From Streptomyces flavofungini (GTDB taxonomy: Bacteria; Actinomycetota; Actinomycetes; Streptomycetales; Streptomycetaceae), in contig NZ_CP128846.1 of assembly GCF_030388665.1 (NCBI RefSeq), forward strand, positions 2,892,001 through 2,956,000: DNA of 64,000 nt, given 5' to 3'. The stretch's first letter is position 1; every line of letters begins with the position of its first letter. The notes beneath the pieces were generated by a model, which worked only from the letters and a program-made list of their open reading frames with translations, had not been told where the DNA came from and did no database searches. Of this stretch, positions 1 through 15,307 are shown piece after piece. Made by a program: the position numbers and the translations under genes.

Positions 1-1
1 A

Positions 2-2094
2 CCCCGTAAGGCCTCAAGGGAGTTCACCGTCCGACCGCGCACCGGACGCATCCCCGTCCTTGACGTGGCACCGGTCGTGCACGGCGGGCGCGCCCCCGCC
101 AAAGCCGTCGTCGGCGAGACGTTCCAGGTCACCGCCACCCTCTTCCGCGAAGGCCACGACGCGGTGGGCGGCAACGTCGTGCTGCGGGACCCCTCGGGGC
201 ACCCAGGACCCTGGACCCCGATGCGGGAGCTGGCGCCGGGCACCGACCGGTGGGGCGCGCGGGTCACGCCCGACCGGGAGGGTGAGTGGACCTTCGCCGT
301 GGAGGCGTGGGGCGATCCGGTGACGACCTGGCGGCACCACGCGGGGATCAAGATACCCGCGGGCATCGACACCGAGCTGGTCCTGGAGGAGGGCGCCCGG
401 CTGTACGAACGCGCCGCCGCGGAGCTGCCCACACCCCCGGCCACCACCGCGACCACGGCCACCACGCCCGCCCCCGCCGCGGACGCGCCCCCCGCCCCCG
501 CCGAGATCCTCCGCACCGCCGCAGCCGCCCTGCGCGACCGCACCCGCAGGCCCGCCGCCAGGCTCGCCGCCGCCCTCACCCCCGAGGTGGACGCCGTCCT
601 CGCCCGGCACCCACTGCGCGAGCCGCTGAGCTCCAGCGAGGAGTTCCCGCTCCGGGTGGACCGCGAGCGGGCGCTCTTCGGAGCCTGGTACGAGTTCTTC
701 CCGCGCTCGGAGGGCGCCGTGGTCCGCGAGGGCGCCCCGCCCGTCAGCGGCACCTTCCGCACGGCCGCCGGGCGCCTGCCCGCCATCGCGGACATGGGCT
801 TCGACGTCGTCTACCTGCCGCCGATCCACCCCATCGGCAGCACCTTCCGCAAGGGCCCGAACAACTCCCTCTCGGCCGGACCCCACGACGTCGGCGTGCC
901 CTGGGCCATCGGCTCTCCGGAGGGCGGCCACGACGCCGTCCACCCGGACCTCGGCACCCTGGAGGACTTCGACGCGTTCGTGGGCGAGGCCGGACGGCTC
1001 GGCATGGAGGTGGCCCTGGACTTCGCGCTCCAGTGCTCGCCGGACCACCCGTGGGTGGACAAGCACCCCGACTGGTTCGCCCACCGGGCGGACGGCACCA
1101 TCGCGTACGCGGAGAACCCGCCGAAGAAGTACCAGGACATCTATCCGCTGGCCTTCGACCGGGACCTGCCGGGCCTGGTGGCCGAGACCGTGCGGCTGCT
1201 GCGGTTCTGGATGGGGCACGGCGTGCGGGTCTTCCGCGTCGACAACCCGCACACCAAACCCGTCGTGTTCTGGGAGGAGGTGCTCGCCGAGATCCACCGC
1301 ACCGACCCGGACGTGCTGTTCCTCGCGGAGGCCTTCACCCGCCCCGCGATGCTGCGCACCCTCGCGGCGATCGGCTTCCACCAGTCGTACACGTACTTCA
1401 CCTGGCGCAACTCGAAGCAGGAACTCACCGACTATCTGAAGGAGTTGGCGGGTGAGACCGCGCATTTTCTGCGGCCCAACTTCTTCGTCAACACCCCTGA
1501 CATCCTGCACGCCTACCTCCAGGACGGCGGGCGGCCCGCGTTCGCGGCGCGCGCGGTGCTCGCCGCGACGCTCTCGCCGACGTGGGGCATGTACAGCGGC
1601 TTCGAGCTGTGCGAGAACACCCCGGCACGCCCCGGCAGCGAGGAGTACCTGGACTCGGAGAAGTACCAGCTGCGCCCGCGCGACTGGGCGGCCGCCGAGC
1701 GCACGGGCACCACCATCGCGCCCCTGATCCGCACCCTGAACCGGGTCCGGCGCGCCAACCCGGCCCTCGCCACCCTCCGCGACCTGCACTTCCACGAGGT
1801 CGACAACGACTCGATGATCGCCTACTCCAAGTCGGCGTCGGGCACCGACGGTTCGAACACGGTTCTGGTGGTCGTCAACCTCGACCCCCACCACACCCAG
1901 GAAGCCACCGTCTCGTTGAACATGCCACAACTCGGGCTCCCCTGGCACGAGTCCGTGCCGGTGCGCGACGAGCTCACCGGCGAGACCTACCACTGGGGCA
2001 GGACCAACTACGTGCGCCTCGACCCGGCCCGGGCGCCCGCGCACGTGCTCGTCCTGCGACCGTCCTCACCGCAGATCGGAGGGTCACCCACAAC

Positions 2095-2098
<4 letters not shown>
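2..2098 (+). CDS. glgE: GlgE alpha-1,4-glucan:maltose-1-phosphate maltosyltransferase (5' end outside window)
   Basis: Cytoplasmic GH13 enzyme that transfers maltosyl units from maltose-1-phosphate onto alpha-1,4-glucan. The frame is open to the left edge: codons before the internal GTG at 65 read [11 protein letters not shown], the conserved GlgE N-terminus, so the true start lies upstream of the window and 698 residues are visible. [10 protein letters not shown] carries the nucleophile Asp (codon 1241-1243) and FLAEAF the acid/base Glu (codon 1328-1330). [12 protein letters not shown] and the C-terminal [12 protein letters not shown] segment are GlgE hallmarks. Its stop overlaps the treS ATG (ATGA at 2095-2098), so the two are translationally coupled. 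An insert rich in Ala, Pro and Thr (about 427-500) in the N-terminal domain differs from the S. coelicolor protein as I remember it. Confidence 0.97.
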
Positions 2099-3813
<1,715 letters not shown>

Positions 3814-3949
3814 GGTCACCGTGACGGCGGCGTGAGTCTGCCTCTCCCGGCGTGACCCACCCCGCTCTGGGCACTCGTACACGGCACGTCCCCGCTCGGC
3901 ACCTTTCTCCGTACCTGACTTGTCCGCGCCGCGGAAAGGACGGGACATC

Positions 3950-5452
<1,503 letters not shown>

Positions 5453-5510
5453 CCGCCCCGCCGCCCCGCCCCGCCGCGCACCCCCGCCCGCTGACAGGAG
5501 GCCGCCCCCC

Positions 5511-8051
<2,541 letters not shown>

Positions 8052-8066
8052 GCCGGACCCGACGCG

Positions 8067-8130
8067 GACGGCGCCGTCCCCGGCCGGGGCGGACCCGGCC
8101 GGGGCGGACCCGGCCGGGGACGGCGCCGTC
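8067..8130. terminator. Large GC-rich inverted repeat between convergent glgB and gtrA-like genes
   Basis: Perfect 20-bp arms at 8067-8086 and 8111-8130 flank a 24-nt spacer that itself repeats GGCCGGGGCGGACCC. It lies between the convergent glgB stop (8051) and the gtrA-like stop (8189), so it can act as a bidirectional terminator. There is no T-run, as is common in Streptomyces. The next 58 bases are G-rich direct repeats (GAGGGGAGGGCGAGGGC twice). Confidence 0.75.
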
Positions 8131-8188
8131 GAGGGGAGGGCGAGGGCGGTGGCGTCGAGGGGAGGGCGAGGGCGTCGAGGGCTCCGCG

Positions 8189-8710
8189 TCAGGCGGCGCA
8201 GCAGAGGGCCGCGGGGCCGGCCGGGGCCGTGGCGCGGGCCACGGTCGCGGGCACCGGCAGGGCGGCGGGGGCGGCCGGGGCCTGCGTGCGGCCGCGGGCG
8301 AAGACGACGAGGCGGAGGACGACGAACCGCGCGACACCGGCGAGCGCGGAGGCGGACAGGTACACGGCCTGCTCGACGACCGCGCCGGGCGCCGCCACCA
8401 GCTGGTGCAGGACGAGCATCGCCACGCTGGTGACCACGTACGCGGCCGCCGCGGACCCGGCGGACTGCGTGTGCTGGCGCCAGGTCGCGCGCCCGCCCGC
8501 ACCGAAGGTGAAGCGGGCGTGCAGCTCGGTGGCGAGGAGCGTGGAGACCACGGTGATCAGGGCGTTGGCCAGGACCCAGGGGATCCAGGAGGCGAGCGCC
8601 GGCACGGCGAAGCTGGAGGCGACCCCCACCCCGCCGCCGCAGAGCACGAAGCGGGCGAAGGCGGTGAAGGCGCCGGGTGCCGTCCGCTCCTGGCTCTGCG
8701 CTGTCCCCAT
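8189..8710 (-). CDS. GtrA-family membrane protein
   Basis: Small integral membrane protein of the GtrA/DPMS family, whose members are thought to move polyprenyl-phosphate sugars across the membrane or assist cell-surface glycosylation. From ATG 8710 the protein is 173 residues with four hydrophobic stretches: FARFVLCGGGVGVASSFAVPAL, WVLANALITVVSTLLATE, AAAAYVVTSVAMLVLHQL and AGVARFVVLRLVVF. The charged RFTF segment after the second helix is typical of GtrA. The start is preceded on its strand by AAGGGG. A longer frame reaching 8812 has no ribosome site. The Ala/Pro-rich C-terminus is atypical but soluble. Confidence 0.75.
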   Translation of the reverse strand: MGTAQSQERTAPGAFTAFARFVLCGGGVGVASSFAVPALASWIPWVLANALITVVSTLLATELHARFTFGAGGRATWRQHTQSAGSAAAAYVVTSVAMLVLHQLVAAPGAVVEQAVYLSASALAGVARFVVLRLVVFARGRTQAPAAPAALPVPATVARATAPAGPAALCCAA

Positions 8711-8780
8711 GATCCGACCCCTTCGACTCGCTCCGCGAAACGCGCGCCCCCCGACCGTGAGGCCGAGGGGTGCGCTGCCC

Positions 8781-8964
8781 ATGACGCCATGATGGCACAC
8801 GCATGGCGCCATGACGAGCCATTAATGGCACCACAGGCATCACGCATGGCGCCAAACTCGGGCTGGAGTCATTAGTACGCAGGTCAGCGACGTGGCGCGA
8901 CTGTGGCGCCTTGGTGCCACATCAGCCGCCCGGAGGCCCCCTGGAGGCTCCCCGGTGGCACCAT
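8781..8964. promoter_or_regulatory. Cluster of TGGCGCCA-type palindromes upstream of gtrA-like and beta-lactamase-like genes
   Basis: The 402-nt gap between the divergent genes holds several variants of one motif: CATGGCGCCATG (perfect, 8802-8813), CATGGCGCCA (8845-8854), the inverted pair GTGGCGCC..GGTGCCAC (8903-8920), plus ATGGCAC and GTGGCACCAT half-sites near 8792, 8825 and 8955. Such density is unlikely to be random and looks like a multi-site operator. No regulator gene is adjacent, and the bound protein is unknown. Confidence 0.45.
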
Positions 8965-9112
8965 CCTCCGCCGAACCCCCCGTCCGCCGACATGGTGCTA
9001 GCCCCACCTGAAGGCGACCGGCTGGCCGTATCGCCCGGCGGCACCACGCCCGGACAAGGTGATTCCCGGCGGTGATCATCCGCCGGTTCCCCACCTTCCC
9101 GGGAGTTGGCAC

Positions 9113-10288
9113 ATGCGTGGACAGCGGCGACGAAGCGTTCCTTCGGCCGGGCGGCGGCCGGGCGGTCGGCACCGCGCCGTGACGGCGGCGGCAGCGGCGG
9201 CGGTCGGCATCCTCGTCGCGAGCGCGCCGACGCCGGCCGCGGCGACGACGGCCACCGAGCCCGACCCCGTGCGGCAGGGCCTGAACGCACTGGTGCACCA
9301 CGACGGCATGCCCGCGGCGCTGGCGAGCGTCAAGGACCCGGCGGGCCGCACCCGCACCTCCACCGCGGGGGTCGGCGACCTCGCCACCGGCGCCGAGGTG
9401 CCCCGCGACGGCCAGGTGAGGGTGGGCAGCAACACCAAGGCGTTCACCGCCGTGGTCGTCCTGCAGCTGGTGGCCGAGGGGAAGCTCCGCCTCGACGACC
9501 CGGTCGGCGAACACCTCCCCGGCCTCCTGCGCGGCGACGGCATCGACGGCGACGCCATCAAGGTCCGCCACCTCCTCCAGCAGAACAGCGGCCTGCCCAA
9601 CTACACCGAGTACGACATCCCGCTCAAGCACTACGAGCCCAAGGACCTCGTCGACATCGCGCTGAAGCACAAGGCGAACTTCGCGCCCGGCACCAAGTGG
9701 CAGTACAGCAACACCAATTACGTCCTGGCCGGCATGATCATCGAGAAGGTCACCCGGCACTCGTACGCCAAGGAGCTGGACCGCCGCGTCATCAAGCGCA
9801 TCGGGCTGCGCCACACCTACTTCCCCGCCCCTCGCGACGCGACCATCCGCGAGGCCCACCCCCAGGGCTACATCCAGGAGAAGCCCGGCGCACCGCTGCG
9901 GGACGTCACGGAGATGGACCCGTCCTGGACCTGGGCGGCGGGCCAGCTCGTCTCCACCAACTCCGACCTCAACCGCTTCTACTCCGCCCTCCTGGGCGGC
10001 CGCCTCCTCAAGAAGCCCCAGCTGGACCAGATGCGCACGACCGTCAAGGGCGCCGACAAGACCTTCGGCCCCGGCGCCCGCTACGGCCTCGGCCTGGTCA
10101 GCAAGCCCCTCCCCTGCCGCCCCGGCGAGGTCTACTGGGGCCACGGCGGCAGCTTCCCCGGCTACGAGACCCGGGGCGGCGCCACCACCGACGGCCACGC
10201 GGCGAACGTGGCGGTGACGACCCAGCCGAAGGACAAGAAGACGATGTCCCACGTGGACAAGGTCGTCGAGAAGGCCCTGTGCGCCTGA
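9113..10288 (+). CDS. Secreted serine beta-lactamase / D-alanyl-D-alanine carboxypeptidase family hydrolase
   Basis: Extracellular class C/PBP-type serine hydrolase; the likely substrate is D-Ala-D-Ala peptidoglycan stems or a related ester or amide. The 391-residue precursor starts at ATG 9113, with GGGAG seven bases upstream. A twin-Arg-like basic N-terminus (RGQRRRSV) and a hydrophobic stretch ending in APTPAAA form a signal peptide of about 45 residues. Active-site motifs are Ser106-x-x-Lys109 (SNTK), Tyr198-Ser-Asn (YSN) and His344-Gly-Gly (HGG). These fit the Streptomyces R61 DD-peptidase class. Neighbours give no hint of substrate. Confidence 0.88.
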   Translation: MRGQRRRSVPSAGRRPGGRHRAVTAAAAAAVGILVASAPTPAAATTATEPDPVRQGLNALVHHDGMPAALASVKDPAGRTRTSTAGVGDLATGAEVPRDGQVRVGSNTKAFTAVVVLQLVAEGKLRLDDPVGEHLPGLLRGDGIDGDAIKVRHLLQQNSGLPNYTEYDIPLKHYEPKDLVDIALKHKANFAPGTKWQYSNTNYVLAGMIIEKVTRHSYAKELDRRVIKRIGLRHTYFPAPRDATIREAHPQGYIQEKPGAPLRDVTEMDPSWTWAAGQLVSTNSDLNRFYSALLGGRLLKKPQLDQMRTTVKGADKTFGPGARYGLGLVSKPLPCRPGEVYWGHGGSFPGYETRGGATTDGHAANVAVTTQPKDKKTMSHVDKVVEKALCA

Positions 10289-10428
10289 CCCGCCCACCGC
10301 ACCCCGCCGAACCAGCCACGACACCCCGCCCCCCTGCCGAACCAACCGCAACTGCGCACCCCCGACGGTGCGACTGGTCCGACGGCAACGGGTGGGAGGG
10401 GGCGAAGCCCGCCCCGGCAGCGGCGGGA

Positions 10429-12681
10429 CTACAGCAGCGAGGCCAAGGCGTCCGGCAGCGCCCCCGACGCGAGGATCCCGAGCCGCTGCGTGGCCCGCGT
10501 GAGGGCGACGTACAGATCACTGGTCCCGTACAGAGCAGGCTCGACGACCAGCACCGAGTCGAACTCCAGCCCCTTGGCCTGCCGCGGATCGATGAGGACG
10601 ACACTCCGCGTCAGGTCGAGCTCGGCGCCCGGCCCGGCCACGTCCGGCAGCTTGCCCGCGAGGGCACCGTGCAGCTCGCGAGGGGCGATCACGGCGAGCC
10701 GCCCCACCTCCGGTGCCTCCTCGGCGACGGCGTCCGCGACGGCGGCGGCGAGATCGTCGACCCGCCGCGCCCACGGCCGCACGCCGGTGCTCCGCACCGA
10801 CGAGGGCGGCTCGAACCCGGCCACCCCCGCGGCCCGCGGCACCCGGGCCGCGACCTCCATGATCTCGGCGGGCGTACGGTAGTTGACGCCGAGGCGCGCG
10901 TACTCCCAGCGGTCCTCGACGTACGGCGCGAGGATCTCGCTCCAGGAGCCGACGCCCCCGGACTCGGCGGTCTGCGCCGGGTCCCCGACGAGCGTCATCG
11001 ACCGCGTCGGACTGCGCCGCATGAGCAGCCGCCAGGCCATCGCGGACAGCTCCTGCGCCTCGTCGACGATGATGTGCCCGAACGCCCAGGTCCGGTCGGC
11101 GGCGGCCCGCTCCGCCGCGCTGCGGTGGTCGGCCTCCTCCTGCCGCTCGGCCATCCGCTCGGCGTCCACGATGTCGTGCGCGAGCAGCACCTCGGCGCCG
11201 TCGGGGTCGGTCTCCTCCTTGTCCTCGAACTCGTAGGTGCGGGAGGCGTACGACACGTCGAGCACGCCCTGCGCGTACGCGACCTCGCGCTGCCACCGGG
11301 CCTCCGCGCGGGCGCGCTCGGCGCTGTCGTCGACGCCGAGGAGCTCCGCGGCCTCGTCGAGGAGCGGCACGTCGGCGGGCGTCCAGTCGGCGCCCGGCGC
11401 CCGTCGGACCGCGGCGGCGTCCGCGTCGGACAGGTGCACGGGCTCGGCGAGGAACTCCGTGACGAACTCCTCCGGCGTCAGCGTGGGCCACAGCTCCTCG
11501 ACGGCGGCGTGCACCTCGGGGCTGACGGCGACGGCCTTGCCGAGCTGGGCGATGTCGTCGGGCCCGAGGAAGTTGGGCCCGCCGTACGGGTCGTGGCCGA
11601 TGCGCTCGGCCAGCTGCCGGGTCAGCGCGTCGATGACGTGGAAGGCGAAGGTGGGCCGGGCGAGGTTGTGCGGCTGGTCCGCCGCGCGCGCCGCGTCCCG
11701 CGCCTCGTACGCGATCGACCAGTCCAGGATCAGCTCGCCGTCGTCGTGCTCGATGACCATCGGCGCCCCGGGCTCCGGCAGTTGCTGCCGGTCGCGCAGC
11801 GCCCGCGCGAGCACGTCGGCCATCTCCACCCGCCCCTTGACCTCGGCGGCGGCGGGCGAGTCGGTGCCGGTCGCGGTCACTCCGGGGAACAGCTCGCCGA
11901 GCGTCGCGAGCAGCACCCCGGTCTCGCCGAGCGCGGGCAGCACCTCGCCGATGTAGCCGAGGAACGCCGGGTTGGGCCCGACGACCAGGACGGCCCGCTT
12001 GGCGAGCAGCTCCCGGTGCGCGTACAGCAGGAACGCCGCCCGGTGCAGCGCGACGACCGTCTTGCCGGTGCCGGGCCCGCCCTCGACGACGAGCACGCCC
12101 TGGTGCGGGGCGCGGATCACGCGGTCCTGCTCGGCCTGGATGGTCTGCACGATGTCGTGCATGCGGCCGGTGCGCGCGGAGTCGAGCGCGGCGAGCAGCA
12201 CCTCGTCGGCGTCGGCGGCCTCGTGCCCGGTGCGGGTGGTGTCGCTGAGGTCGAGGATCTCGTCGTGCAGGGCCGTGACCCGGCGGCCCTCGCTGGTGAT
12301 GTGCCGGCGTCGCCGCAGGCCCATCGGGGTGTGTCCGGTGGCGAGATAGAAGGGGCGCGCCACCTCCGCCCGCCAGTCGATGACCAAAGGCGTGCGCTCG
12401 ACGTCGGACGCGCGGATTCCGATGCGCCCGATGTGATGGTCACGGCCGTCCCTGAATTCCAGGCGCCCGAAACAGAGACCGTTCTCGCCCGCGTCGAAGG
12501 CGGCGAGCAGCCCGGACTGCTCTGCCACCATCACATCGCGCTCAAGGCGTGCCTGTGACCCGTTGCCGACCTGCGCCAATGACGCCTGTACGGCGGACTC
12601 GGCCTCCTCGCGCAGCGCGTCGAGGCGCGCGTACAGCCCGGAGACGAATTGCTGCTCTTCCCGCAATTCCTCGCTTGACAA
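10429..12681 (-). CDS. HelD/HelR-like superfamily 1 ATPase (RNA polymerase-associated helicase)
   Basis: UvrD/Rep-fold ATPase of the actinobacterial HelD/HelR group, which binds RNA polymerase, dissociates stalled or rifamycin-bound complexes and recycles the enzyme. The 750-residue protein has an N-terminal coiled coil (residues 1-45, EELREEQQF...), Walker A GGPGTGKT near 198, Walker B IIVDEAQE near 545, GDPAQT, and a C-terminal ALTRATQRL motif. The start is a TTG at 12681 with GAGGGG five bases upstream and a TATAAG -10-like box (12708-12713, minus strand) about 20 nt before it. I did not see a clear rifamycin-associated element, so a role in rifampicin resistance is only inferred from the family. 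Confidence 0.85.
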   Translation of the reverse strand: MSSEELREEQQFVSGLYARLDALREEAESAVQASLAQVGNGSQARLERDVMVAEQSGLLAAFDAGENGLCFGRLEFRDGRDHHIGRIGIRASDVERTPLVIDWRAEVARPFYLATGHTPMGLRRRRHITSEGRRVTALHDEILDLSDTTRTGHEAADADEVLLAALDSARTGRMHDIVQTIQAEQDRVIRAPHQGVLVVEGGPGTGKTVVALHRAAFLLYAHRELLAKRAVLVVGPNPAFLGYIGEVLPALGETGVLLATLGELFPGVTATGTDSPAAAEVKGRVEMADVLARALRDRQQLPEPGAPMVIEHDDGELILDWSIAYEARDAARAADQPHNLARPTFAFHVIDALTRQLAERIGHDPYGGPNFLGPDDIAQLGKAVAVSPEVHAAVEELWPTLTPEEFVTEFLAEPVHLSDADAAAVRRAPGADWTPADVPLLDEAAELLGVDDSAERARAEARWQREVAYAQGVLDVSYASRTYEFEDKEETDPDGAEVLLAHDIVDAERMAERQEEADHRSAAERAAADRTWAFGHIIVDEAQELSAMAWRLLMRRSPTRSMTLVGDPAQTAESGGVGSWSEILAPYVEDRWEYARLGVNYRTPAEIMEVAARVPRAAGVAGFEPPSSVRSTGVRPWARRVDDLAAAVADAVAEEAPEVGRLAVIAPRELHGALAGKLPDVAGPGAELDLTRSVVLIDPRQAKGLEFDSVLVVEPALYGTSDLYVALTRATQRLGILASGALPDALASLL

Positions 12682-12790
12682 TTCAGCCCCTCGCCAGTTA
12701 CAGTGCTCTTATACAGATTCTCGCGCAGCCCCCGCATGCAGTGACGCAGGCGAATAGGCAGGGCTTCGCGAAAGAATCCAATATACGCAG

Positions 12791-12828
12791 AGAAAAGCCC
12801 CGGACGTCAATTCGTCCGGGGCTTTTCT
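12791..12828. terminator. Perfect 16-bp hairpin with A/T-rich flanks
   Basis: Arms 12791-12806 and 12813-12828 are perfectly complementary around the loop TCAATT. The outer base pairs give A-rich and T-rich tracts on either strand, so it is an intrinsic terminator working in both directions. It lies 55 nt after the thioredoxin stop and before the helicase promoter, separating the upstream leftward genes from the helicase. Confidence 0.9.
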
Positions 12829-12883
12829 GCACGTACCTGGTACCGGCTCGGCAGGGCCCGGCCGGGAACCACGGCCCCGCGGG

Positions 12884-13210
12884 CTACAGCACCCCCGCGC
12901 CCGCCAGCTCCCCCACCAGCCGCCGCTTCGCCCGCGCCCCCACGACCTGCCACACCGGCTCGCCGTCGCGGAACGCCATCGACGTCGGGGTGGACAACAT
13001 CCCGTACGCCACCGTCGTCTCCGGATTGCGGTCCACGTCCACCTGCACCACCTTCAGCCGGTCCGCCTCCTGCCCGGCGATCTCACCGAGGGCCGGCGCG
13101 AGCTGCCGGCACGGCCCGCACCACTCCGCCGTGAACTGCACGAGCACCGGCCGGTCCCCGGAACGAACCTCGAACCCGAAGTCCGCGTCCGTCGCCTCGC
13201 CGATTCGCAT
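12884..13210 (-). CDS. Thioredoxin
   Basis: Cytoplasmic disulfide reductase of 108 residues. The redox motif is WCGPC (Cys31, Cys34) after the QFTAEW strand. The cis-Pro loop appears as STPTSMAF, with Thr-Pro in the usual place. The start is ATG 13210. It lies 65 nt downstream of the imine-reductase-like gene on the same strand and could be read through from it, although thioredoxin next to the helicase also fits the conserved flank order I remember from S. coelicolor. Confidence 0.93.
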   Translation of the reverse strand: MRIGEATDADFGFEVRSGDRPVLVQFTAEWCGPCRQLAPALGEIAGQEADRLKVVQVDVDRNPETTVAYGMLSTPTSMAFRDGEPVWQVVGARAKRRLVGELAGAGVL

Positions 13211-13275
13211 GCCCCGACGGTAGTCCTTGACGTCGAGGTCAAGGCCAGCGCTCGGGTCCGGGCCCGGGGCGGGGG

Positions 13276-14232
13276 TCACGCGCGGGGGTTGCGGACGCCC
13301 TCGACCGTCGCCGTCCAACTGTCCCCGCCGTGGCCCAGGTCCACCGCCCGCTTGGCGACGTCCCGCACCCCGCGCAGCACGGAGACGTCCAGGCCGCGGC
13401 GCTCCGCGGCGTGCAGGATGTGCTCGACGCCCTCCAGCTCCACGGCGAGGTTCGCCTGCTCGCCCGGGTACGCGCCCGCGTCCACCTCCGTGGCCGTCTC
13501 GCCGATCAGCAGGGCGATGAGCGAGAAGTGGGACTGCAGGAACGGGGCGAGCGCCGAGGCCGGGACGCCGTCCTTCGCGGCGAGGGCGTAGCCGTGCACC
13601 AGACCCGCCATCGACGTCCAGAAGAAGTCGAGCATCGACAGGTCGTACACGGCGGCGAGGCCGTGGTCCGCGCCGACGTACGCGGACTGGCCGCCGAGGG
13701 ATCTCAGCAGCGCCTCGTGCTTCTTGTACGCGGCCTCGTCACCTGAGTAGAAGAGCAGCGCCTCCGGGGTGCCGACCATCACGGTCGGGATCATGACCGC
13801 GCCGTCCAGATAGGCGATGCCGTGCCCGGCCGCCCACTTCGCCGCCTCGCGGGCGCGCTCCGGGGAGTCCGAGGTGACGTTCACGAGGACGCGCCCGGAG
13901 AGGTCGGCGGCCAGCGGCTCCAGGACGGCCTGGGAGGCGTCGTAGTCGACGACGCACACGACGACGACCTCGCCCGCGCGCACCGCGTCCGCCGCGCTCG
14001 CGGCCCGGGTGGCGCCCCGGGCGACCAGGTCGTCGCCCTTGCCCGCGGAACGGTTCCAGATGGTCGTCGGGTGACCGGCCGCGAGGAAGGCCCCCGCGAG
14101 GGCCTGGCCCATGGCGCCGAGGCCGAGGACGGTGACGGGGGTGGGGGTGGGGGCTGCGGAGAACTTAGAGGGAGCGGCGGGCGTAGAGGGAGCGGCGGGC
14201 GTGGAGGGGGCGGAGTTCGTTTCGTCGGGCAT
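13276..14232 (-). CDS. NAD(P)-dependent oxidoreductase, imine-reductase-like
   Basis: Member of the beta-hydroxyacid dehydrogenase/imine reductase superfamily (318 residues). Rossmann motif GLGAMG is at residues 37-42, followed by TIWNRSAGK, the NADPH-type loop of imine reductases. DGAVMIPTVMVGTPEALLFYSG and the long helix YDLSMLDFFWTSMAGLVHGYAL match the imine-reductase pattern better than 6-phosphogluconate or hydroxyisobutyrate dehydrogenases. The Lys of the latter is not seen. The N-terminus carries a low-complexity repeat (STPAAP twice). ATG 14232 is preferred to a GTG at 14265 because AAGGA precedes it. It starts 42 nt after the adenosine kinase stop, probably the last pathway gene of the operon. 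Confidence 0.8.
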   Translation of the reverse strand: MPDETNSAPSTPAAPSTPAAPSKFSAAPTPTPVTVLGLGAMGQALAGAFLAAGHPTTIWNRSAGKGDDLVARGATRAASAADAVRAGEVVVVCVVDYDASQAVLEPLAADLSGRVLVNVTSDSPERAREAAKWAAGHGIAYLDGAVMIPTVMVGTPEALLFYSGDEAAYKKHEALLRSLGGQSAYVGADHGLAAVYDLSMLDFFWTSMAGLVHGYALAAKDGVPASALAPFLQSHFSLIALLIGETATEVDAGAYPGEQANLAVELEGVEHILHAAERRGLDVSVLRGVRDVAKRAVDLGHGGDSWTATVEGVRNPRA

Positions 14233-14274
14233 GCCCCCATCCTTGGATCGCGCCTCCCCTCCCACAAGTACCTA

Positions 14275-15303
14275 CTATTTAGTCAGGTACTCACCAAAAG
14301 GTAAGTAAGCCGTCTCGCGTACGCGCGAGGGCTCGTACTCCTGCGTTCCCACCGACTCCAGGGCCAGCGCGGCGAGCGCGCACCCGAGCCGCGCCGACCG
14401 GTCGGCCGGCCAGCCCCGCGCGACCCCCGCGAGATACCCGGCCCGGAAGGCGTCACCCGCGCCCGTCGGGTCGGCGATCCGGCGTGCGGGCACGGCGGGC
14501 AGGCGCAGCGGCGGCCGGCCCGCGCGGGCGATGGTCACGCCGTCCGCGCCGAGCGTGGTGATCCAGGAGCCGACGCGGGTGAGGACCTCCTCCTCGCTCC
14601 ATCCCGTGCGCTTGCACAGCAGCCCCGCCTCGTAGGCGTTGGTGAACAACAGGCTTGCACCGAAGACGAGTTGGCGCGCCTGGGTCTCGTCGAGGCGGGC
14701 GAGCTGCTGGGACGGGTCGGCCGCGAACGGGATGCCGAGCGCCCGGCAGGTCGCCGTGTGGCGCAGCATCGCCGCCGGGTCGTCCGCGCCGATGTGCACG
14801 AGGAGCAGGCCACCGGGGCGCGGGACGAGGGCGGCGAGGTCGATGGCGCGGGCCTCGGCCATCGCCCCGGCGTAGAAGGTGGCGATCTGGTTCTGGTCGC
14901 GGTCGGTGGTGCAGACGAAGCGCGCGGTGTGCCGCTCGGCGCTGACGCGCACGCCGGAGGTGTCGACTCCGGCGGCGGTCAGGCGGGCGGCGTAGTCGGT
15001 GAAGTCCCGTCCGGCCGCGCCCACGAGGAGTGGCCTGAGGCCGAGGCCCGCGAGCCCGAAGGCGATGTTGGCGGCCACGCCTCCGTGGCGTACCTCCAGG
15101 TCGTCGGCCAGGAAGGACAGCGAGACGTGGTCGAGCCGGTCGGGGACGAGCTGTTCGGTGAAGCGGCCCGGGTAGGTGAGGAGGTGGTCGGTGGCGATGG
15201 ATCCGGTGACGGCGATCCGCGCGTCGGGGCCCGTCGGGGTCACCGCTCCCAGGGGCGTCGCGGGCAGGGCGTCGTCCACCGGGTCCCGTGTCGGGGCGGA
15301 CAC
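14275..15303 (-). CDS. PfkB-family adenosine kinase
   Basis: Ribokinase-fold kinase closely resembling mycobacterial adenosine kinase, converting adenosine to AMP. The opening IAVTGSIATDHLLTYPGRF, the VSLSFLADDLEVRHGG nucleoside-binding loop, and AADPSQQLARL are hallmarks of that enzyme. The anion hole and catalytic Asp are in DPTGAGDAFRAG. It has 342 residues from a GTG at 15303, only 4 nt after the metK stop. Together with SAM synthetase upstream it would clear adenosine released from S-adenosylhomocysteine. Streptomyces normally carry an adenosine kinase elsewhere, so this is probably a pathway-dedicated second copy (inference). Confidence 0.85.
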   Translation of the reverse strand: MSAPTRDPVDDALPATPLGAVTPTGPDARIAVTGSIATDHLLTYPGRFTEQLVPDRLDHVSLSFLADDLEVRHGGVAANIAFGLAGLGLRPLLVGAAGRDFTDYAARLTAAGVDTSGVRVSAERHTARFVCTTDRDQNQIATFYAGAMAEARAIDLAALVPRPGGLLLVHIGADDPAAMLRHTATCRALGIPFAADPSQQLARLDETQARQLVFGASLLFTNAYEAGLLCKRTGWSEEEVLTRVGSWITTLGADGVTIARAGRPPLRLPAVPARRIADPTGAGDAFRAGYLAGVARGWPADRSARLGCALAALALESVGTQEYEPSRVRETAYLPFGEYLTK

Positions 15304-15307
15304 CGGC

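Noticed and set aside
14..2044. Long open frame on the minus strand opposite glgE
   Set aside because: High third-position GC opens shadow frames in all Streptomyces genes. The translation is Arg/Gly/Val-rich with no motif, while the plus strand is clearly GlgE.
12682..12790. Rifamycin-associated element before the helR-like gene
   Set aside because: Only a short CTTCGCGAAAG near-palindrome is visible; it does not match the element as I remember it well enough to claim.
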